A DNA stretch of 64,000 nt from Candidatus Zhuqueibacterota bacterium (GTDB taxonomy: Bacteria; Zhuqueibacterota; Zhuqueibacteria; Residuimicrobiales; Oceaniaggregativiventaceae), in the NCBI GenBank assembly GCA_014728115.1, contig WJME01000100.1:62001-126000 (forward strand), given 5' to 3'. Shown piece by piece: positions 16,175 through 25,989 of this stretch. The stretch's first letter is position 1; each line of letters starts with the position of its first letter. A program made the translations under genes and the position numbers. Under the pieces are notes generated by a model. That model had not been told where the DNA came from and did not search any database. It saw nothing but the letters and a program-made list of their open reading frames with translations.

Positions 16175-18316
16175 ATGCAAAATCTGGATCTTATCTGGCA
16201 ATTTTCTGCACCAACCTGGCTGGTATTATTACTGGCCTTGGTTGCAATCATTGCCGCAACATTATATTATCGACAGACCAACCCCATCGTCAGCCGTCCG
16301 CTGCAAATCACGTTGACTTTTTTGCGTGCAGCTGCATTGCTGCTGCTGCTTTTGGTTATTTACGAATGGACATTGGGCTGGCAATATTACCACAAGGATC
16401 CGCCCCTCATTGCCGTGGCAATTGACAATTCGGCCAGTATGAGTGTCACAGATTTGCAGGGCGCCAGACCCACAAAAATAGATTCGGTTGTAGAATTCTT
16501 GTATCAGAACTCATGGAACGACCTGGAACCCCGCTATTATACATTTGGCAATACAGTCGAGCCTTTGTCCGGCCCGCAAGATTCCCTGCATTTTAAGCAG
16601 GATGGAACAAATATAAGCGCCGCATTACAAGAACTTTATACGCTGCATGCGCAGGAAAACCTCAATGGAATTATCCTGATCACTGATGGAAACTATAACC
16701 AGGGCAACAATCCGGTGCGTACCGCAGCCGAACTGGGTGTACCGGTTTATCCTATGGGCATTGGGTCTACAGAATCCATGCCCGACTTGTCTATTTCAGA
16801 TGTGCAGTTTAACGCATTTGCTTATGTCGGTGAAGAAACCCCTGTCAAAATATCCATCTCGAATAGGGGATTTACCCAACAGACCCGTCAGCTCGAACTC
16901 GTAACCGGGGATTCGGTTCTCGTCACGAAACCGATACGGTTTTCTTCATCACCATCAGATCAATCCGTGGATATTCCTCTGATCCTTGATAAACCCGGAC
17001 GCCAAAAAATCGTTGCACGCCTGGATGCCTTTGACAACGAAATTACCGCAACAAACAATCAGCAAACGTTTTATATCAATGTTTTAAAATCCCGAATAAA
17101 CATTCTTTTTATTGCAGGATTGCCCTCCCCGGACATTTCGTTTATCCGCAACGCTATACAGAATATTGAACGATATCAAGTTTCTGTTATCGTTCAGCAA
17201 CCGAACGGACAGTTTTTCGACCCGGATCAATCACTTCAAAATCTCAATGAAATCGATATGTTTTTGTTATACGGATATCCCAACCCTCAAAGCAACGACA
17301 TGATTTTTCAACAAATAAAGAGATTGATCGAACTGCAGCCCACAGCCTTTTTTATACACCCTAATTCTGACACTCAAAAACTAAACACCATACCTGCATT
17401 GCCGGCAGCCCCTCTGAGCTTGCCTTCTTCTCCGATCAATATCTATGCAGCACCCACCCCCATGGGACGTACTCATCCCATACTTTTTCTGGAGGAGCAA
17501 AATGATTCCAGAGTCCCTGATTGGCTAGAGTTACCTCCGGTATTCCTGAGTCACCCTGGGATTCAGCCCAAATCCGATGCCATGGTCTTACTCGGTGGCA
17601 AGTCATCCGACAACCATCCGCAAGAGCATCCCTTAATCATCGTTCGAGAGGAAAAAAACAAATCTTTGCTGGTTACAGCGCATGACCTGTGGCGCTGGAA
17701 ATTGCTTTTGACCGACAAGGACATTCCAAGCCCTTTTAACAACCTCCTTGGCAATATGATTCGCTGGTTAGAGACAGAACAAACGGATGATCTTGTCCGG
17801 TTTGAAACCATGCAAGACCAGTTCCAATTTGGGGAACGCATCACAGCCCGTATCGCTGTGAACAATCCAAATTTTCAACCTGTAGATAGTGCGTTGGTTA
17901 TATGCGAATTATCACGAAATGGCAAAGTATTGGAAGAAAAACTTGCCTCCCCGCAGGGGAATGGTACCTATACTTTTCAGTCGATTCCAGAGCAACCCGG
18001 AGATTATACCCTACGAGCCGTTGCATCGATCCAGGGGCAGCAGCTTGGTACGGCATCGTCGCTCTTGACAGTTGGACAATATAACAAAGAATATACCGAG
18101 GTTCGGTTGCAAAAGGCGTTATTGCAAACATTGGCCATGGAAACCAATGGAGCGTATATAGATTCACTCGCGGGTTTTTCCTCTTTGGAAGGGAAAAACA
18201 GGTTCAGATTAATAAAAAAAGAACGTGAAATCTGGAACCTGGGCTGGACGCTTTTCGTTATTATTGCGATACTCTCCGTCGAGTGGTTTATTCGCAAACA
18301 AAAGGGGATGCTCTAA
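16175..18316 (+). CDS. VWA-domain inner-membrane protein (BatA-like, with extracellular C-part)
   Basis: A 713-residue protein with two N-terminal membrane helices (about 14-31 and 45-66), a von Willebrand A domain with intact MIDAS motif DNSAS at 84-88 and ITDGNYNQG after it. A long beta-rich region follows, with a middle part resembling a class I amidotransferase-like fold as in many such proteins, and a last membrane helix before a basic tail. The architecture matches VWA proteins that accompany MoxR/DUF58 operons; such an operon starts at 62225 in this window. It stands alone just before the trans-envelope cluster, so a link to that cluster is possible but unproven. Confidence 0.7.
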   Translation: MQNLDLIWQFSAPTWLVLLLALVAIIAATLYYRQTNPIVSRPLQITLTFLRAAALLLLLLVIYEWTLGWQYYHKDPPLIAVAIDNSASMSVTDLQGARPTKIDSVVEFLYQNSWNDLEPRYYTFGNTVEPLSGPQDSLHFKQDGTNISAALQELYTLHAQENLNGIILITDGNYNQGNNPVRTAAELGVPVYPMGIGSTESMPDLSISDVQFNAFAYVGEETPVKISISNRGFTQQTRQLELVTGDSVLVTKPIRFSSSPSDQSVDIPLILDKPGRQKIVARLDAFDNEITATNNQQTFYINVLKSRINILFIAGLPSPDISFIRNAIQNIERYQVSVIVQQPNGQFFDPDQSLQNLNEIDMFLLYGYPNPQSNDMIFQQIKRLIELQPTAFFIHPNSDTQKLNTIPALPAAPLSLPSSPINIYAAPTPMGRTHPILFLEEQNDSRVPDWLELPPVFLSHPGIQPKSDAMVLLGGKSSDNHPQEHPLIIVREEKNKSLLVTAHDLWRWKLLLTDKDIPSPFNNLLGNMIRWLETEQTDDLVRFETMQDQFQFGERITARIAVNNPNFQPVDSALVICELSRNGKVLEEKLASPQGNGTYTFQSIPEQPGDYTLRAVASIQGQQLGTASSLLTVGQYNKEYTEVRLQKALLQTLAMETNGAYIDSLAGFSSLEGKNRFRLIKKEREIWNLGWTLFVIIAILSVEWFIRKQKGML

Positions 18317-18407
18317 GTATATGTTGTCCAGAGTCAGTCTTACGCAATTTACCCATTTTGCTTCTATATTAATCTAACAGCAGACAAAATAATCATTCAT
18401 AAAAGTA

Positions 18408-18436
18408 TTGCAATTCTTTTTCGAATGGTGTACATT
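18408..18436 (+). promoter_or_regulatory. Candidate promoter of the trans-envelope cluster
   Basis: TTGCAA, 17 bases, TACATT, about 68 bases before the first gene of the cluster. The same TTGCAA box with 17-base spacing occurs before glgA. Read by eye, 4 of 6 matches in each box. Confidence 0.35.
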
Positions 18437-18503
18437 AGCTGTTAAATTTTGCATAGGTTAGAGTTCAAAAGTCCAAAGCATCGATAAACAGAGATAGATC
18501 CCA

Positions 18504-19523
18504 ATGAGTCAAAAGTTAATTATATTTCTAATCTTTTTATTTCTGGTCATGCCCCGGGCAGAAGCTCAGGTCACAATATATGGTGGCAAGGGACTGCTCC
18601 GCATTCAGGATGCTGAACCCCTGACTGCAGGACGTTTGGTCATTAATCCCAGTTATCTGGGATTTTATACCAGCGAAGGAAACAGTTCTGCAGAAGATCA
18701 CAATCTCAATATCGGGCTCTCCATGGGATTGTCAAGAAAATTCGAGTTTTTTGCACAATTGGTTCCTTATCAAGATGACCAAAAACATGTATGGGGCCCT
18801 ATCGGTGATACTCGTGTTGGATTAAAATTTCACCGGCCGTCACCAAACCGGTTTTTTCAATGGGGGGTATTAGGATTCGCCAAATTTCCGACGGCAATCA
18901 ATCATAATGTTCGTTTTGAGCCCTATTCTACCAAAGATCCGGGATGGGCTTTAATGGGCCTCTGGAATTTTGATTTTAAAAATACAGCATCAGCAGTCCC
19001 TTTGAAATTTTCATTCAATATCGGATATATGGATCATTCCTGGTATGATAGATACTTTTCTGAAAAGAAAGACCAGCTTATCGGTGGCTTTGGTTTTAAA
19101 TTTCCCATACGTTCATCGATTCTTTACTCTGAACTTACCGGGGAACTTTTTATAAATAATACCGAAACCGTGCCCATGAGCTATAACTCGATGCGTGTTA
19201 CACAGGGATTGCGTTTTGTAGGACCCTGGGATATCGTCATGGACATTGCTTTTGATTATGGGCTCAGCACCAAACCTACGATATTAGAGCAAGCGAAACA
19301 TCCAGAATTTTTAAAACGCTATGCTGACTGGAAGATCATCCTGGGTCTCAGTGTTCGACATACACTCTTTCGGGTCTTGACTCCTGAAGAAAAATTGATC
19401 AAGCAACAAAAAGAAGAAGAGTTGCGCAAGCTGGAAGCGATTCGCAAAAAACGAGAAAAGGTTTCAAAAGAACTGGAAGAAATGCGAGAAAAGCTTCAGG
19501 AGAAAAAAGACCCTAACGAATAA
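18504..19523 (+). CDS. Exported outer-membrane-barrel-type protein with C-terminal coiled coil
   Basis: A 339-residue protein. A signal peptide (1-21, cut after AEA) precedes about 250 residues of alternating aromatic beta strands with glycine turns, such as GRLVINPSYLGFY and HNLNIGLSMGLSRKFEFFAQL, typical of small outer-membrane barrels. The final 50 residues are a strongly charged helix of Glu/Lys/Arg heptads, unusual for a barrel protein and probably periplasmic. It is the first gene of the cluster that includes TPR proteins, ExbB/ExbD and an AgmX-like protein, so it may be the outer-membrane end of that machine. I recognise no named family. Confidence 0.65.
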   Translation: MSQKLIIFLIFLFLVMPRAEAQVTIYGGKGLLRIQDAEPLTAGRLVINPSYLGFYTSEGNSSAEDHNLNIGLSMGLSRKFEFFAQLVPYQDDQKHVWGPIGDTRVGLKFHRPSPNRFFQWGVLGFAKFPTAINHNVRFEPYSTKDPGWALMGLWNFDFKNTASAVPLKFSFNIGYMDHSWYDRYFSEKKDQLIGGFGFKFPIRSSILYSELTGELFINNTETVPMSYNSMRVTQGLRFVGPWDIVMDIAFDYGLSTKPTILEQAKHPEFLKRYADWKIILGLSVRHTLFRVLTPEEKLIKQQKEEELRKLEAIRKKREKVSKELEEMREKLQEKKDPNE

Positions 19524-19661
19524 ACGAGAGGTATTTATACTACGGTTTCGGACTGGAGTCCGGCTACCCCATTCAGTGATCAGACATTTTTATAGCACTA
19601 GACATATTTTGCCTCTTTAACGATCTTTCGGTCTCTCCAGTTCTGTATCCGGGTTACCTGC

Positions 19662-21029
19662 ATGAAAAATCTATTATTAAAAATCTCAGTTTTTACGTCT
19701 CTTATTGCCGGCACCCTTGCGCCTGTCTTTGCGCAGACAGATTATTCAGATGCTGAACGTGAACTTGAAAAGGCATCGGATAAACTCTTTATCCAGGCTG
19801 AGCGTCGATTTGAAAATGGCAAGTATTGGGAAGCGGCGCGAGATCTTATTGTGTTATTGGATTTTTATCCCCGGTATTCACGCATCGATGAAGCGACTTA
19901 TATACTGGCCGATTGCTTGTATGAAATCGGCCTCAATGACGGTGCAAACAAACTATACCGCCATCTGGTAAAAAAACATGTTCGCAGTCCGCATCTGCCC
20001 AATGCCCTGTTAGGTTTGCAGCGGGTAGAGTATGATCAACACGATTATACAAAAAGCTTAGAGTTTTTCAAGGTGCTCAACAGAACCAATCCGCCTCAAC
20101 AGATTCACGATGCCTCACGATATATTGCCGGTCTCTGTTATCAACGTCTGCATGAATATTCACAAGCCGTCAATATACTCTCTGCTGTAGGAGAAAACAG
20201 TCCGTTTTATCCCCATGCCCTTTACACATTAGCCATCAGCCATTTGAGGTTAAAAAATGTTCGTCAGGCCATTGAAGCCTTTCGGCGGATTAAAAAATTG
20301 TCGATAACCAGCCCGGAACGCAAACGCGTTCTCGATGAGACGCATTTGACCCTTGGCTATATCTATTACGAATTAGGGTATTACCAGCAAGCATTGAACG
20401 AGTTCAATGATGTATCGTCGGACCACAGCCGTCACCAGGATGCGCTTTTGGCTGCAGGTTGGGCCTGCGTAAAGCTCGACCAGTTCAAACAAGCAACATT
20501 ACCTTTAACAGAACTGGTAGCCAACAATCCTACTGATGAATTGGCCGAAGAGGGACTCTTTTTGCTTGGTCGTTGTTATCTGAAAATGGGTCTCTATGCA
20601 GAGGCGCAGTCCGTTTATGAAAACCTTATCAGCATATTTCCAAGACGTGAAGTGATTCCAAACATGGTCAATGAGATCAATTTGACTCTGGAAGCAGAAT
20701 CGATCAAAATGGAACGCATCAAGCTGGATCTATTGATGCTCGAGACCAAATTACTCGATATGCTCGAGATCTCTTCCGAAGAATCCATGCCGGAACATAT
20801 TCAGGAGGAACAAGACCGCATCGCAGAAGCCCGTATTGGCCTGTTAAGGCGAATCCGGGAGGAACGCCAGACATTTGAAAAAATGTCATATTTGATAGAT
20901 GAAATGAAACGCCGCACCGAAGTAAAGCAGGATCGTCGCGATTGGCGAGCCTATGCCGAATATGGTCGTACCCGTGCCAAGTTTCTTAAAGAAATTCAAG
21001 ATAAAGACAACAACTCTCAGGTGCAATAA
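19662..21029 (+). CDS. Periplasmic TPR protein (tol-pal/GltE-like)
   Basis: A 455-residue protein with a signal peptide cleaved near residue 24 (APVFAQ). About eight tetratricopeptide repeats follow between residues 40 and 330, for example FENGKYWEAARDLIVLLDFY and YYELGYYQQALNEFNDV. A helical C-terminal region rich in Glu/Arg/Lys comes after. TPR proteins of this size act as periplasmic scaffolds in envelope machines. It lies between the barrel-type gene and a second, larger TPR gene and is likely co-transcribed with both. Confidence 0.75.
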   Translation: MKNLLLKISVFTSLIAGTLAPVFAQTDYSDAERELEKASDKLFIQAERRFENGKYWEAARDLIVLLDFYPRYSRIDEATYILADCLYEIGLNDGANKLYRHLVKKHVRSPHLPNALLGLQRVEYDQHDYTKSLEFFKVLNRTNPPQQIHDASRYIAGLCYQRLHEYSQAVNILSAVGENSPFYPHALYTLAISHLRLKNVRQAIEAFRRIKKLSITSPERKRVLDETHLTLGYIYYELGYYQQALNEFNDVSSDHSRHQDALLAAGWACVKLDQFKQATLPLTELVANNPTDELAEEGLFLLGRCYLKMGLYAEAQSVYENLISIFPRREVIPNMVNEINLTLEAESIKMERIKLDLLMLETKLLDMLEISSEESMPEHIQEEQDRIAEARIGLLRRIREERQTFEKMSYLIDEMKRRTEVKQDRRDWRAYAEYGRTRAKFLKEIQDKDNNSQVQ

Positions 21030-21065
21030 TGCATCTGAGGCCTAAAAAAATCATGGCCTTTGCAG

Positions 21066-23936
21066 ATGAAAAAACTAATATTTTTTATCCTTTTTTTCAT
21101 ATCCGTCGCTTATAACCAAGAGAGTGATCTGGTTCAGGCGATTATCAGAGAAACAGGCCAGGATCTGGAAAAATTGTCCCGTCTGATACAAGAACATGAA
21201 TTGCTTTTAAATAATTATCCTGATGGGGATTTTAGTTCAACGATCTTGTTTCAATTGGCAGAGCTTTATGAACGAAAAGCTGAACTGAAATTCCAAAACG
21301 AGATGGCAGAATATGAAAGGGAATTGGCGCAATTCGATAAAGGGGAGATTGCCCAGGAACCGATCATGCCCAGAATCACTTTTAGTGAAACACAGCGGCA
21401 TTGCGAGCGCATCATAGAAGAATATCCAAGTGTAGGATTCAAGGATAAAGTCCTCTACAAACTGGCCATGACCCACCTGCAAGAAGGCAATCTTGCAAAA
21501 GCCAAAGACTATTTTAATGAAATCATTATCCATTTTCCCAATTCTTCAATCAATCTCGAGTCTCACTTTAGAATTGGTGAATTCTATTTCGACAAACGAG
21601 ATTTCAAAAATGCCATCAAACACTTTAGTGTATTACTAGGTAAATGGGATAATCCCTATTTTGATCTTGCTTTATACAAATTAGGCTGGTCATATTACAA
21701 TGTAAACGATTATTCGAATGCCATCAGTACTTTTGTTTATTTATTGGAAGATCTGATGCATTTGGATAAAGTAGACTCGAAAACGATCGGAAAGACCAAA
21801 GCAGACCTGGAAACAGAGTCAATACAATATATCGCAAGCTGCTTTACAGAGTATGGGGGTCCGCAAGAAGCGTTAAAATTTTTGCTTCCGAGAAAAGATA
21901 AAATGTATTCACTTCCCATCCTTAAACAGATGGCAGAATTGTATCAGAATCGCAATTATTATGATGAAGCCATACGAACCAATCTGACGATTCTTGAAAT
22001 CTATCCGATGTTTAAATACGCGCCTCAAATTTATCAGGGGATTGTTGACAATTATGAACTGGATGGCCAAATCAAGGAAGCCAATGATGCAAGGCGAAAA
22101 GCGATTGAATTATACGGACCTGCGAGCGAATGGGCGCATGGATACCGGGATACCGAATATGCAGATAAAGCAGATAGCCTGAGTCGTCAGTACATGAGCT
22201 ATCTCGGCAAGTTTTATCAAGCAAAAGCTCAAGAGAGCAATCAGGTCAAAGACTATCAGGAAGCGGTACAGTTTTACAAACTTTATCTCAAAGAATTTCC
22301 CTTTCATTCGGATGCAGCAGAAATCAACTATCTGCTGGCTGAATCTCTATATGAGCAAGGAGCATTCAAAGATGCGGCAGAAGCCTATCATAAAGTCGTG
22401 GTGAAATACGATTCCACGCAATATCGTCAGGATGCTGCATACAATCGTATCCTGTGTTATTATCAAATTCTGGGTACAGATCGTAAAATGGACAGTACGA
22501 GTGTATATATCGAAGAATTTCTCGGTACGGGTGATGTACTTACCGCCAAGCTGACCCACGAATCGGAAATTGAATTATTAAGGGCCTGCAACGATTTCAC
22601 CCGCTACTTTCAAGACAGCCACTATTACGATCAGGTATTGATGAAATTTGGCGAAACGCTGCATGAACTTGATCTTTTCTATCCATCGGTTAAGGTCTAT
22701 AAAAAGGTTGTGGATATAGGACCTCAAGGAAGATATTATCTTGCCGCCAAACTCAATGCCGGAAGAGCGCTCTATGAATCCGGTTACTATACACAAACCG
22801 AAGAATGGCTGGATGAGATCGTCGTTGACTTTAAGGATTCTACAGAATATGTTGATAAAGCCAACAAACTGATTGCATCTGCCAGATTCAAAATTGCTGA
22901 AGAGTTGAGCGAAAAAGGCAATTTTAAAGACGCTGCGAATGTCCTGGAATCGGTGGTTACCACTTCTACAGATCCACAATTTCAAGAGCGTGCACTCTAT
23001 GCGGCTGCCGCGCAATTTCAAAAATCGGGTCAAATCACTCAAGCGGCTCTGGCTCTTGAAAAACTGGCTCAGGATTTTCCAAGTGCAGAATTGGCAGATG
23101 AATCGCTTTACAGCGCTGCTGGATTTCGTGAGCAGAACAGCGAATGGGCCCTGGCTGCAATGGATTATTTACGCCTCTATGAAACCTATCCGGGTTCCAA
23201 GCATGCTCCCCGGGCCCTAAAAAATGCAGCCATGTGCTATGAAAATATCGAGGATTGGCTCGCAGCCAAAAAGATTTATGGCAAGTATGCCAATGCGTTT
23301 CCAGAGAATGTTCAAGAAGTTATTGAATGCCTGTATAAAAGTGGAGAAATGTCTTATAAATCAGGAGATTTTTCACAGGCTGAAAAAGATTTCCAGCAGA
23401 CACTCGACGCTTTTCATTATGAGAGCAGTAAAGGAAAATTTATTGATAACTATTTTGCTGCCCAGGCCCAATTCATGTTGGGAGAGATTTACTATCGGGA
23501 TTTTGCCAATATTGAACTGCTCCCCCCCTTTAGGGAAAATTTGAAAAGAAAACGTGATTTGCTCGCAAAAGTGTTAAACACTTATAAAGAAGCCCTGGAA
23601 TTTCAGGTAGCAGACTGGAGCACTGCTGCATCATACAAGATCGGGATGGCATTCGAAGAACTCGTTCGGGCTTTTATGGAATCTCCGATTCCTTCCGGAC
23701 TGAGTCCAGAACAGAGCGATGCGTATACGCGTAATCTTGCAGAGAGCACCAAAACCTATAAACAGAGTGCCCTAAAAACTTATCAAAGAGTCGTCGAACA
23801 AGCAGAGATAAATCAGATCGAGAATACCTGGGTAACTCAAAGTCGGGAACGCATCGACATTCTGGAAAAAGAACTGGACACTGCCAATATGGAAACTGTG
23901 CCTGTCAAAGAAAACCTACAAGGATCAGGATCATGA
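21066..23936 (+). CDS. Large periplasmic TPR protein (GltI/AgmK-like scale)
   Basis: A 956-residue protein from the ATG at 21066; the frame also offers an ATG two codons earlier. A signal peptide (MKKLIFFILFFISVAYN) leads into TPR-type repeats along nearly the whole length, such as YNVNDYSNAISTFVYLLEDL and GAFKDAAEAYHKVVVKYDST. Repeats are followed by a helical C-terminus. It resembles the very long TPR proteins of gliding-type envelope machines, but this is by architecture, not proven orthology. Its stop overlaps the next start. Confidence 0.75.
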   Translation: MKKLIFFILFFISVAYNQESDLVQAIIRETGQDLEKLSRLIQEHELLLNNYPDGDFSSTILFQLAELYERKAELKFQNEMAEYERELAQFDKGEIAQEPIMPRITFSETQRHCERIIEEYPSVGFKDKVLYKLAMTHLQEGNLAKAKDYFNEIIIHFPNSSINLESHFRIGEFYFDKRDFKNAIKHFSVLLGKWDNPYFDLALYKLGWSYYNVNDYSNAISTFVYLLEDLMHLDKVDSKTIGKTKADLETESIQYIASCFTEYGGPQEALKFLLPRKDKMYSLPILKQMAELYQNRNYYDEAIRTNLTILEIYPMFKYAPQIYQGIVDNYELDGQIKEANDARRKAIELYGPASEWAHGYRDTEYADKADSLSRQYMSYLGKFYQAKAQESNQVKDYQEAVQFYKLYLKEFPFHSDAAEINYLLAESLYEQGAFKDAAEAYHKVVVKYDSTQYRQDAAYNRILCYYQILGTDRKMDSTSVYIEEFLGTGDVLTAKLTHESEIELLRACNDFTRYFQDSHYYDQVLMKFGETLHELDLFYPSVKVYKKVVDIGPQGRYYLAAKLNAGRALYESGYYTQTEEWLDEIVVDFKDSTEYVDKANKLIASARFKIAEELSEKGNFKDAANVLESVVTTSTDPQFQERALYAAAAQFQKSGQITQAALALEKLAQDFPSAELADESLYSAAGFREQNSEWALAAMDYLRLYETYPGSKHAPRALKNAAMCYENIEDWLAAKKIYGKYANAFPENVQEVIECLYKSGEMSYKSGDFSQAEKDFQQTLDAFHYESSKGKFIDNYFAAQAQFMLGEIYYRDFANIELLPPFRENLKRKRDLLAKVLNTYKEALEFQVADWSTAASYKIGMAFEELVRAFMESPIPSGLSPEQSDAYTRNLAESTKTYKQSALKTYQRVVEQAEINQIENTWVTQSRERIDILEKELDTANMETVPVKENLQGSGS

Positions 23937-24280
23937 AAACCATTTTTTTCTGCTTTTTTTCCATTTTGCTTGTATATTCCTCCGTACTAACCGCTCAGGA
24001 ACAAACAACAAAGGAAACACAGTCAGATCAAACAACAAAGCCCGAACCCCGTGTAGAGGAGGGTGCGATCAAACTCTTTTTAGACAAGATCCAGGTCTCA
24101 GGGCGGCTGGAAAAACCTCAAGCTGTGTTTATTATTCCCGGACAAAATCCTGAAATTGACGATATTCGTATTGAGAGGTCTTTTTTTAGAGAAATATTTC
24201 GACCAGTGGAAAAGAGGGGAAGATTTATCAGCTCTCCAACCGAAGAGCCTTCCAATCGTAACGATTATATTCCCTGGTAG
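23933..24280 (+). CDS. Small exported protein of the trans-envelope cluster, unknown family
   Basis: A 115-residue protein whose ATG overlaps the stop of the preceding TPR gene (ATGA), indicating coupled translation. A signal peptide ends at about residue 21 (SVLTAQ). A Gln/Thr/Glu-rich stretch and a mixed region follow (IKLFLDKIQVSGRLEKPQAV), then a basic-aromatic tail. The first part after the signal could be a short FRP-like repeat or an anchor to TPRs. I do not recognise it. Its location just before exbB suggests a structural or adaptor subunit. Confidence 0.6.
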   Translation: MKTIFFCFFSILLVYSSVLTAQEQTTKETQSDQTTKPEPRVEEGAIKLFLDKIQVSGRLEKPQAVFIIPGQNPEIDDIRIERSFFREIFRPVEKRGRFISSPTEEPSNRNDYIPW

Positions 24281-24357
24281 ATTTATCAAGCGCAACCAAT
24301 AGTCGGGCAAGAGTGTTTGCCTTTTGCCCATGTCATTGTTTTGTTAAGGAGGTAAAC

Positions 24358-24972
24358 TTGGAAAGCATTATCCGCTTTTTCTCCACGGGTGGCCCCGTAA
24401 TGTATGTGATTCTGTTCGCCCTTGTTCTCGGGTTGGCGATCATTGTCGAACGTGTGATTTACATTCAGTTCAAGAATCGTATAGATACCGAAACCTTTGT
24501 CAATCGTGTAATCGAGTTGATTAAAAGCGGCAATATCAATCGAGCGATTGAATATTGCAATGTCTCTTCAGCTGCATTACCTCGAATTGCAAAAGCGGGA
24601 TTGGAAGAAGTCAATAGTTCACCAGATGAAATACAAAATGCTATGGAATTAGCGGCCACAGTTGAAATTCCGAAAATTGAACGGCGAACAAATTATTTAA
24701 ACATGATCGCCAATGTCGCGACCTTATTGGGTTTGTTGGGAACCATTCTCGGCTTGATTAATTCCTTTGCTGCGGTGGCCCATGCCGACGCTGCCGACAA
24801 GGCAACTCTCTTGTCAGCTGGTATTTCTCTTGCCATGAATACCACAGCGTTTGGTATTATGACCGCTATTCCCTGTCTCATCGGTTACACTTATCTCAGC
24901 GAAAAAACAAGTGAAATCGTGGACGAGATCAATGAGAATGTAGCGCGTCTCTACAAGCATATGGTGCGTTAA
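24358..24972 (+). CDS. MotA/TolQ/ExbB-type proton channel subunit
   Basis: Pentameric stator subunit that, with ExbD/TolR dimers, turns the proton gradient into mechanical work. The start is TTG at 24358, preceded by a strong AAGGAGG; longer frames lack this signal. The 204-residue product has three membrane helices: about 14-32, one around the conserved ANVATLLGLLGTILGL segment, and one around SLAMNTTAFGIMTAIPCLI with the conserved Thr residues that line the pore. It resembles AglR/TolQ more than MotA. Two ExbD genes follow. Confidence 0.9.
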   Translation: MESIIRFFSTGGPVMYVILFALVLGLAIIVERVIYIQFKNRIDTETFVNRVIELIKSGNINRAIEYCNVSSAALPRIAKAGLEEVNSSPDEIQNAMELAATVEIPKIERRTNYLNMIANVATLLGLLGTILGLINSFAAVAHADAADKATLLSAGISLAMNTTAFGIMTAIPCLIGYTYLSEKTSEIVDEINENVARLYKHMVR

Positions 24973-24981
24973 AGGAAATTT

Positions 24982-25449
24982 ATGAACATAAAAAAAGCAG
25001 TCGAAAAACGCCGTGAGCATGATGATGCAGATGTGGACCTGACCGCAGTCATGAATATCTTTCTTATTCTTATCCCATTTCTCCTGCTCACAGCGGTTTT
25101 TGTGAAAATCGCAGTTTTGGAGCTGTCGCTGCCCAATTTAAACCAGGCAGGCAAGAGCGTTCAGCAAGACAAACCCAATAAAAGCGTGGTTCTCAATTTT
25201 CTGTTCATAAAAGAGAATGGATTTGAATTTAAAAGTCCGGATTTGAATTTCCCTCCTTTGCCCAGAAAAACCCAAGGTGAATTCGACTGGCAAGGATTGA
25301 CAGAGCAGCTCTCCAAAGCAAAAACACGATATCCGGAATCTGAAGATATTTTTATCGCTCCGGGAGATATGATTAAATATGAGACCATTATTACGGTAAT
25401 GGATTACTGCCGCGAAGCAGGATTTCCGAATGTCTCTATCAGTGGATAA
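24982..25449 (+). CDS. ExbD/TolR-like protein 1, proton-site Asp replaced by Asn
   Basis: A 155-residue bitopic protein with a charged N-tail, one membrane helix (about 19-45, LTAVMNIFLILIPFLLLTAV) and a periplasmic TolR-type domain. In ExbD, TolR and AglQ/S the helix carries one Asp essential for proton coupling. Aligning the helix, this position is Asn25 here (codon 25054-25056, AAT). The rest of the helix is intact. It starts 9 bases after exbB, and a second ExbD with the Asp follows 3 bases later, so the pair probably forms a mixed dimer. Confidence 0.85.
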   Translation: MNIKKAVEKRREHDDADVDLTAVMNIFLILIPFLLLTAVFVKIAVLELSLPNLNQAGKSVQQDKPNKSVVLNFLFIKENGFEFKSPDLNFPPLPRKTQGEFDWQGLTEQLSKAKTRYPESEDIFIAPGDMIKYETIITVMDYCREAGFPNVSISG

Positions 25450-25452
25450 CTT

Positions 25453-25953
25453 ATGAACAAGAAGCCTTTCTTTATACAACGATCAAGACGTCGCAATCGA
25501 GGCACTTTTAAGCTGCGTCTGACCTCGATGATCGACATGTTTACCATTTTATTGGTCTTTTTGCTCAAAAGCTATAGTGCAGAGGGACAAATCGTCACCA
25601 TCACCAAAGACTTGAGGTTGCCGGAATCTACGTCACAGCAACCCCCTCAGACCACCTCGGTGATCTCTGTTACTCTGGAATGGATACTGTTGGATGGGAG
25701 ACCTGTCGTTAAAATCGAAGACACGATGAGTAACGACTCGATCATCATCCCAGCTTTGCAGGAAGAGTTGACAAGATTGAAAAGCATTACTGAAGGAATT
25801 GGCTCCCTTTCTCTGCAAATGAGGGGATTTCGGGGCAACATCGCTATTCAGGCGGATCAAGATATTACTTTTGATCTGATCAAGCGGATAATGGTCACAT
25901 GTGGTCAAGTCGGATATAACGATTTGTTATTGACGGTACTTGAAAAAGAATAG
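25453..25953 (+). CDS. ExbD/TolR-like protein 2, proton-site Asp intact
   Basis: A 166-residue bitopic protein with a very basic N-tail (RSRRRNRGTFKLRL), one membrane helix (about 25-41) and a periplasmic domain. The conserved coupling residue is Asp28 (codon 25534-25536, GAC), within TSMIDMFTILLVFLL. It differs from protein 1 in sequence, so it is not a recent duplicate. The AglQ/AglS pair of Myxococcus also uses two ExbD-type proteins with one AglR. A short gap (36 bases) leads to the AgmX-like gene. Confidence 0.88.
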   Translation: MNKKPFFIQRSRRRNRGTFKLRLTSMIDMFTILLVFLLKSYSAEGQIVTITKDLRLPESTSQQPPQTTSVISVTLEWILLDGRPVVKIEDTMSNDSIIIPALQEELTRLKSITEGIGSLSLQMRGFRGNIAIQADQDITFDLIKRIMVTCGQVGYNDLLLTVLEKE

Positions 25954-25989
25954 TCGATTTATCGAAACCTAAAGAGGTTGATGCAATAA

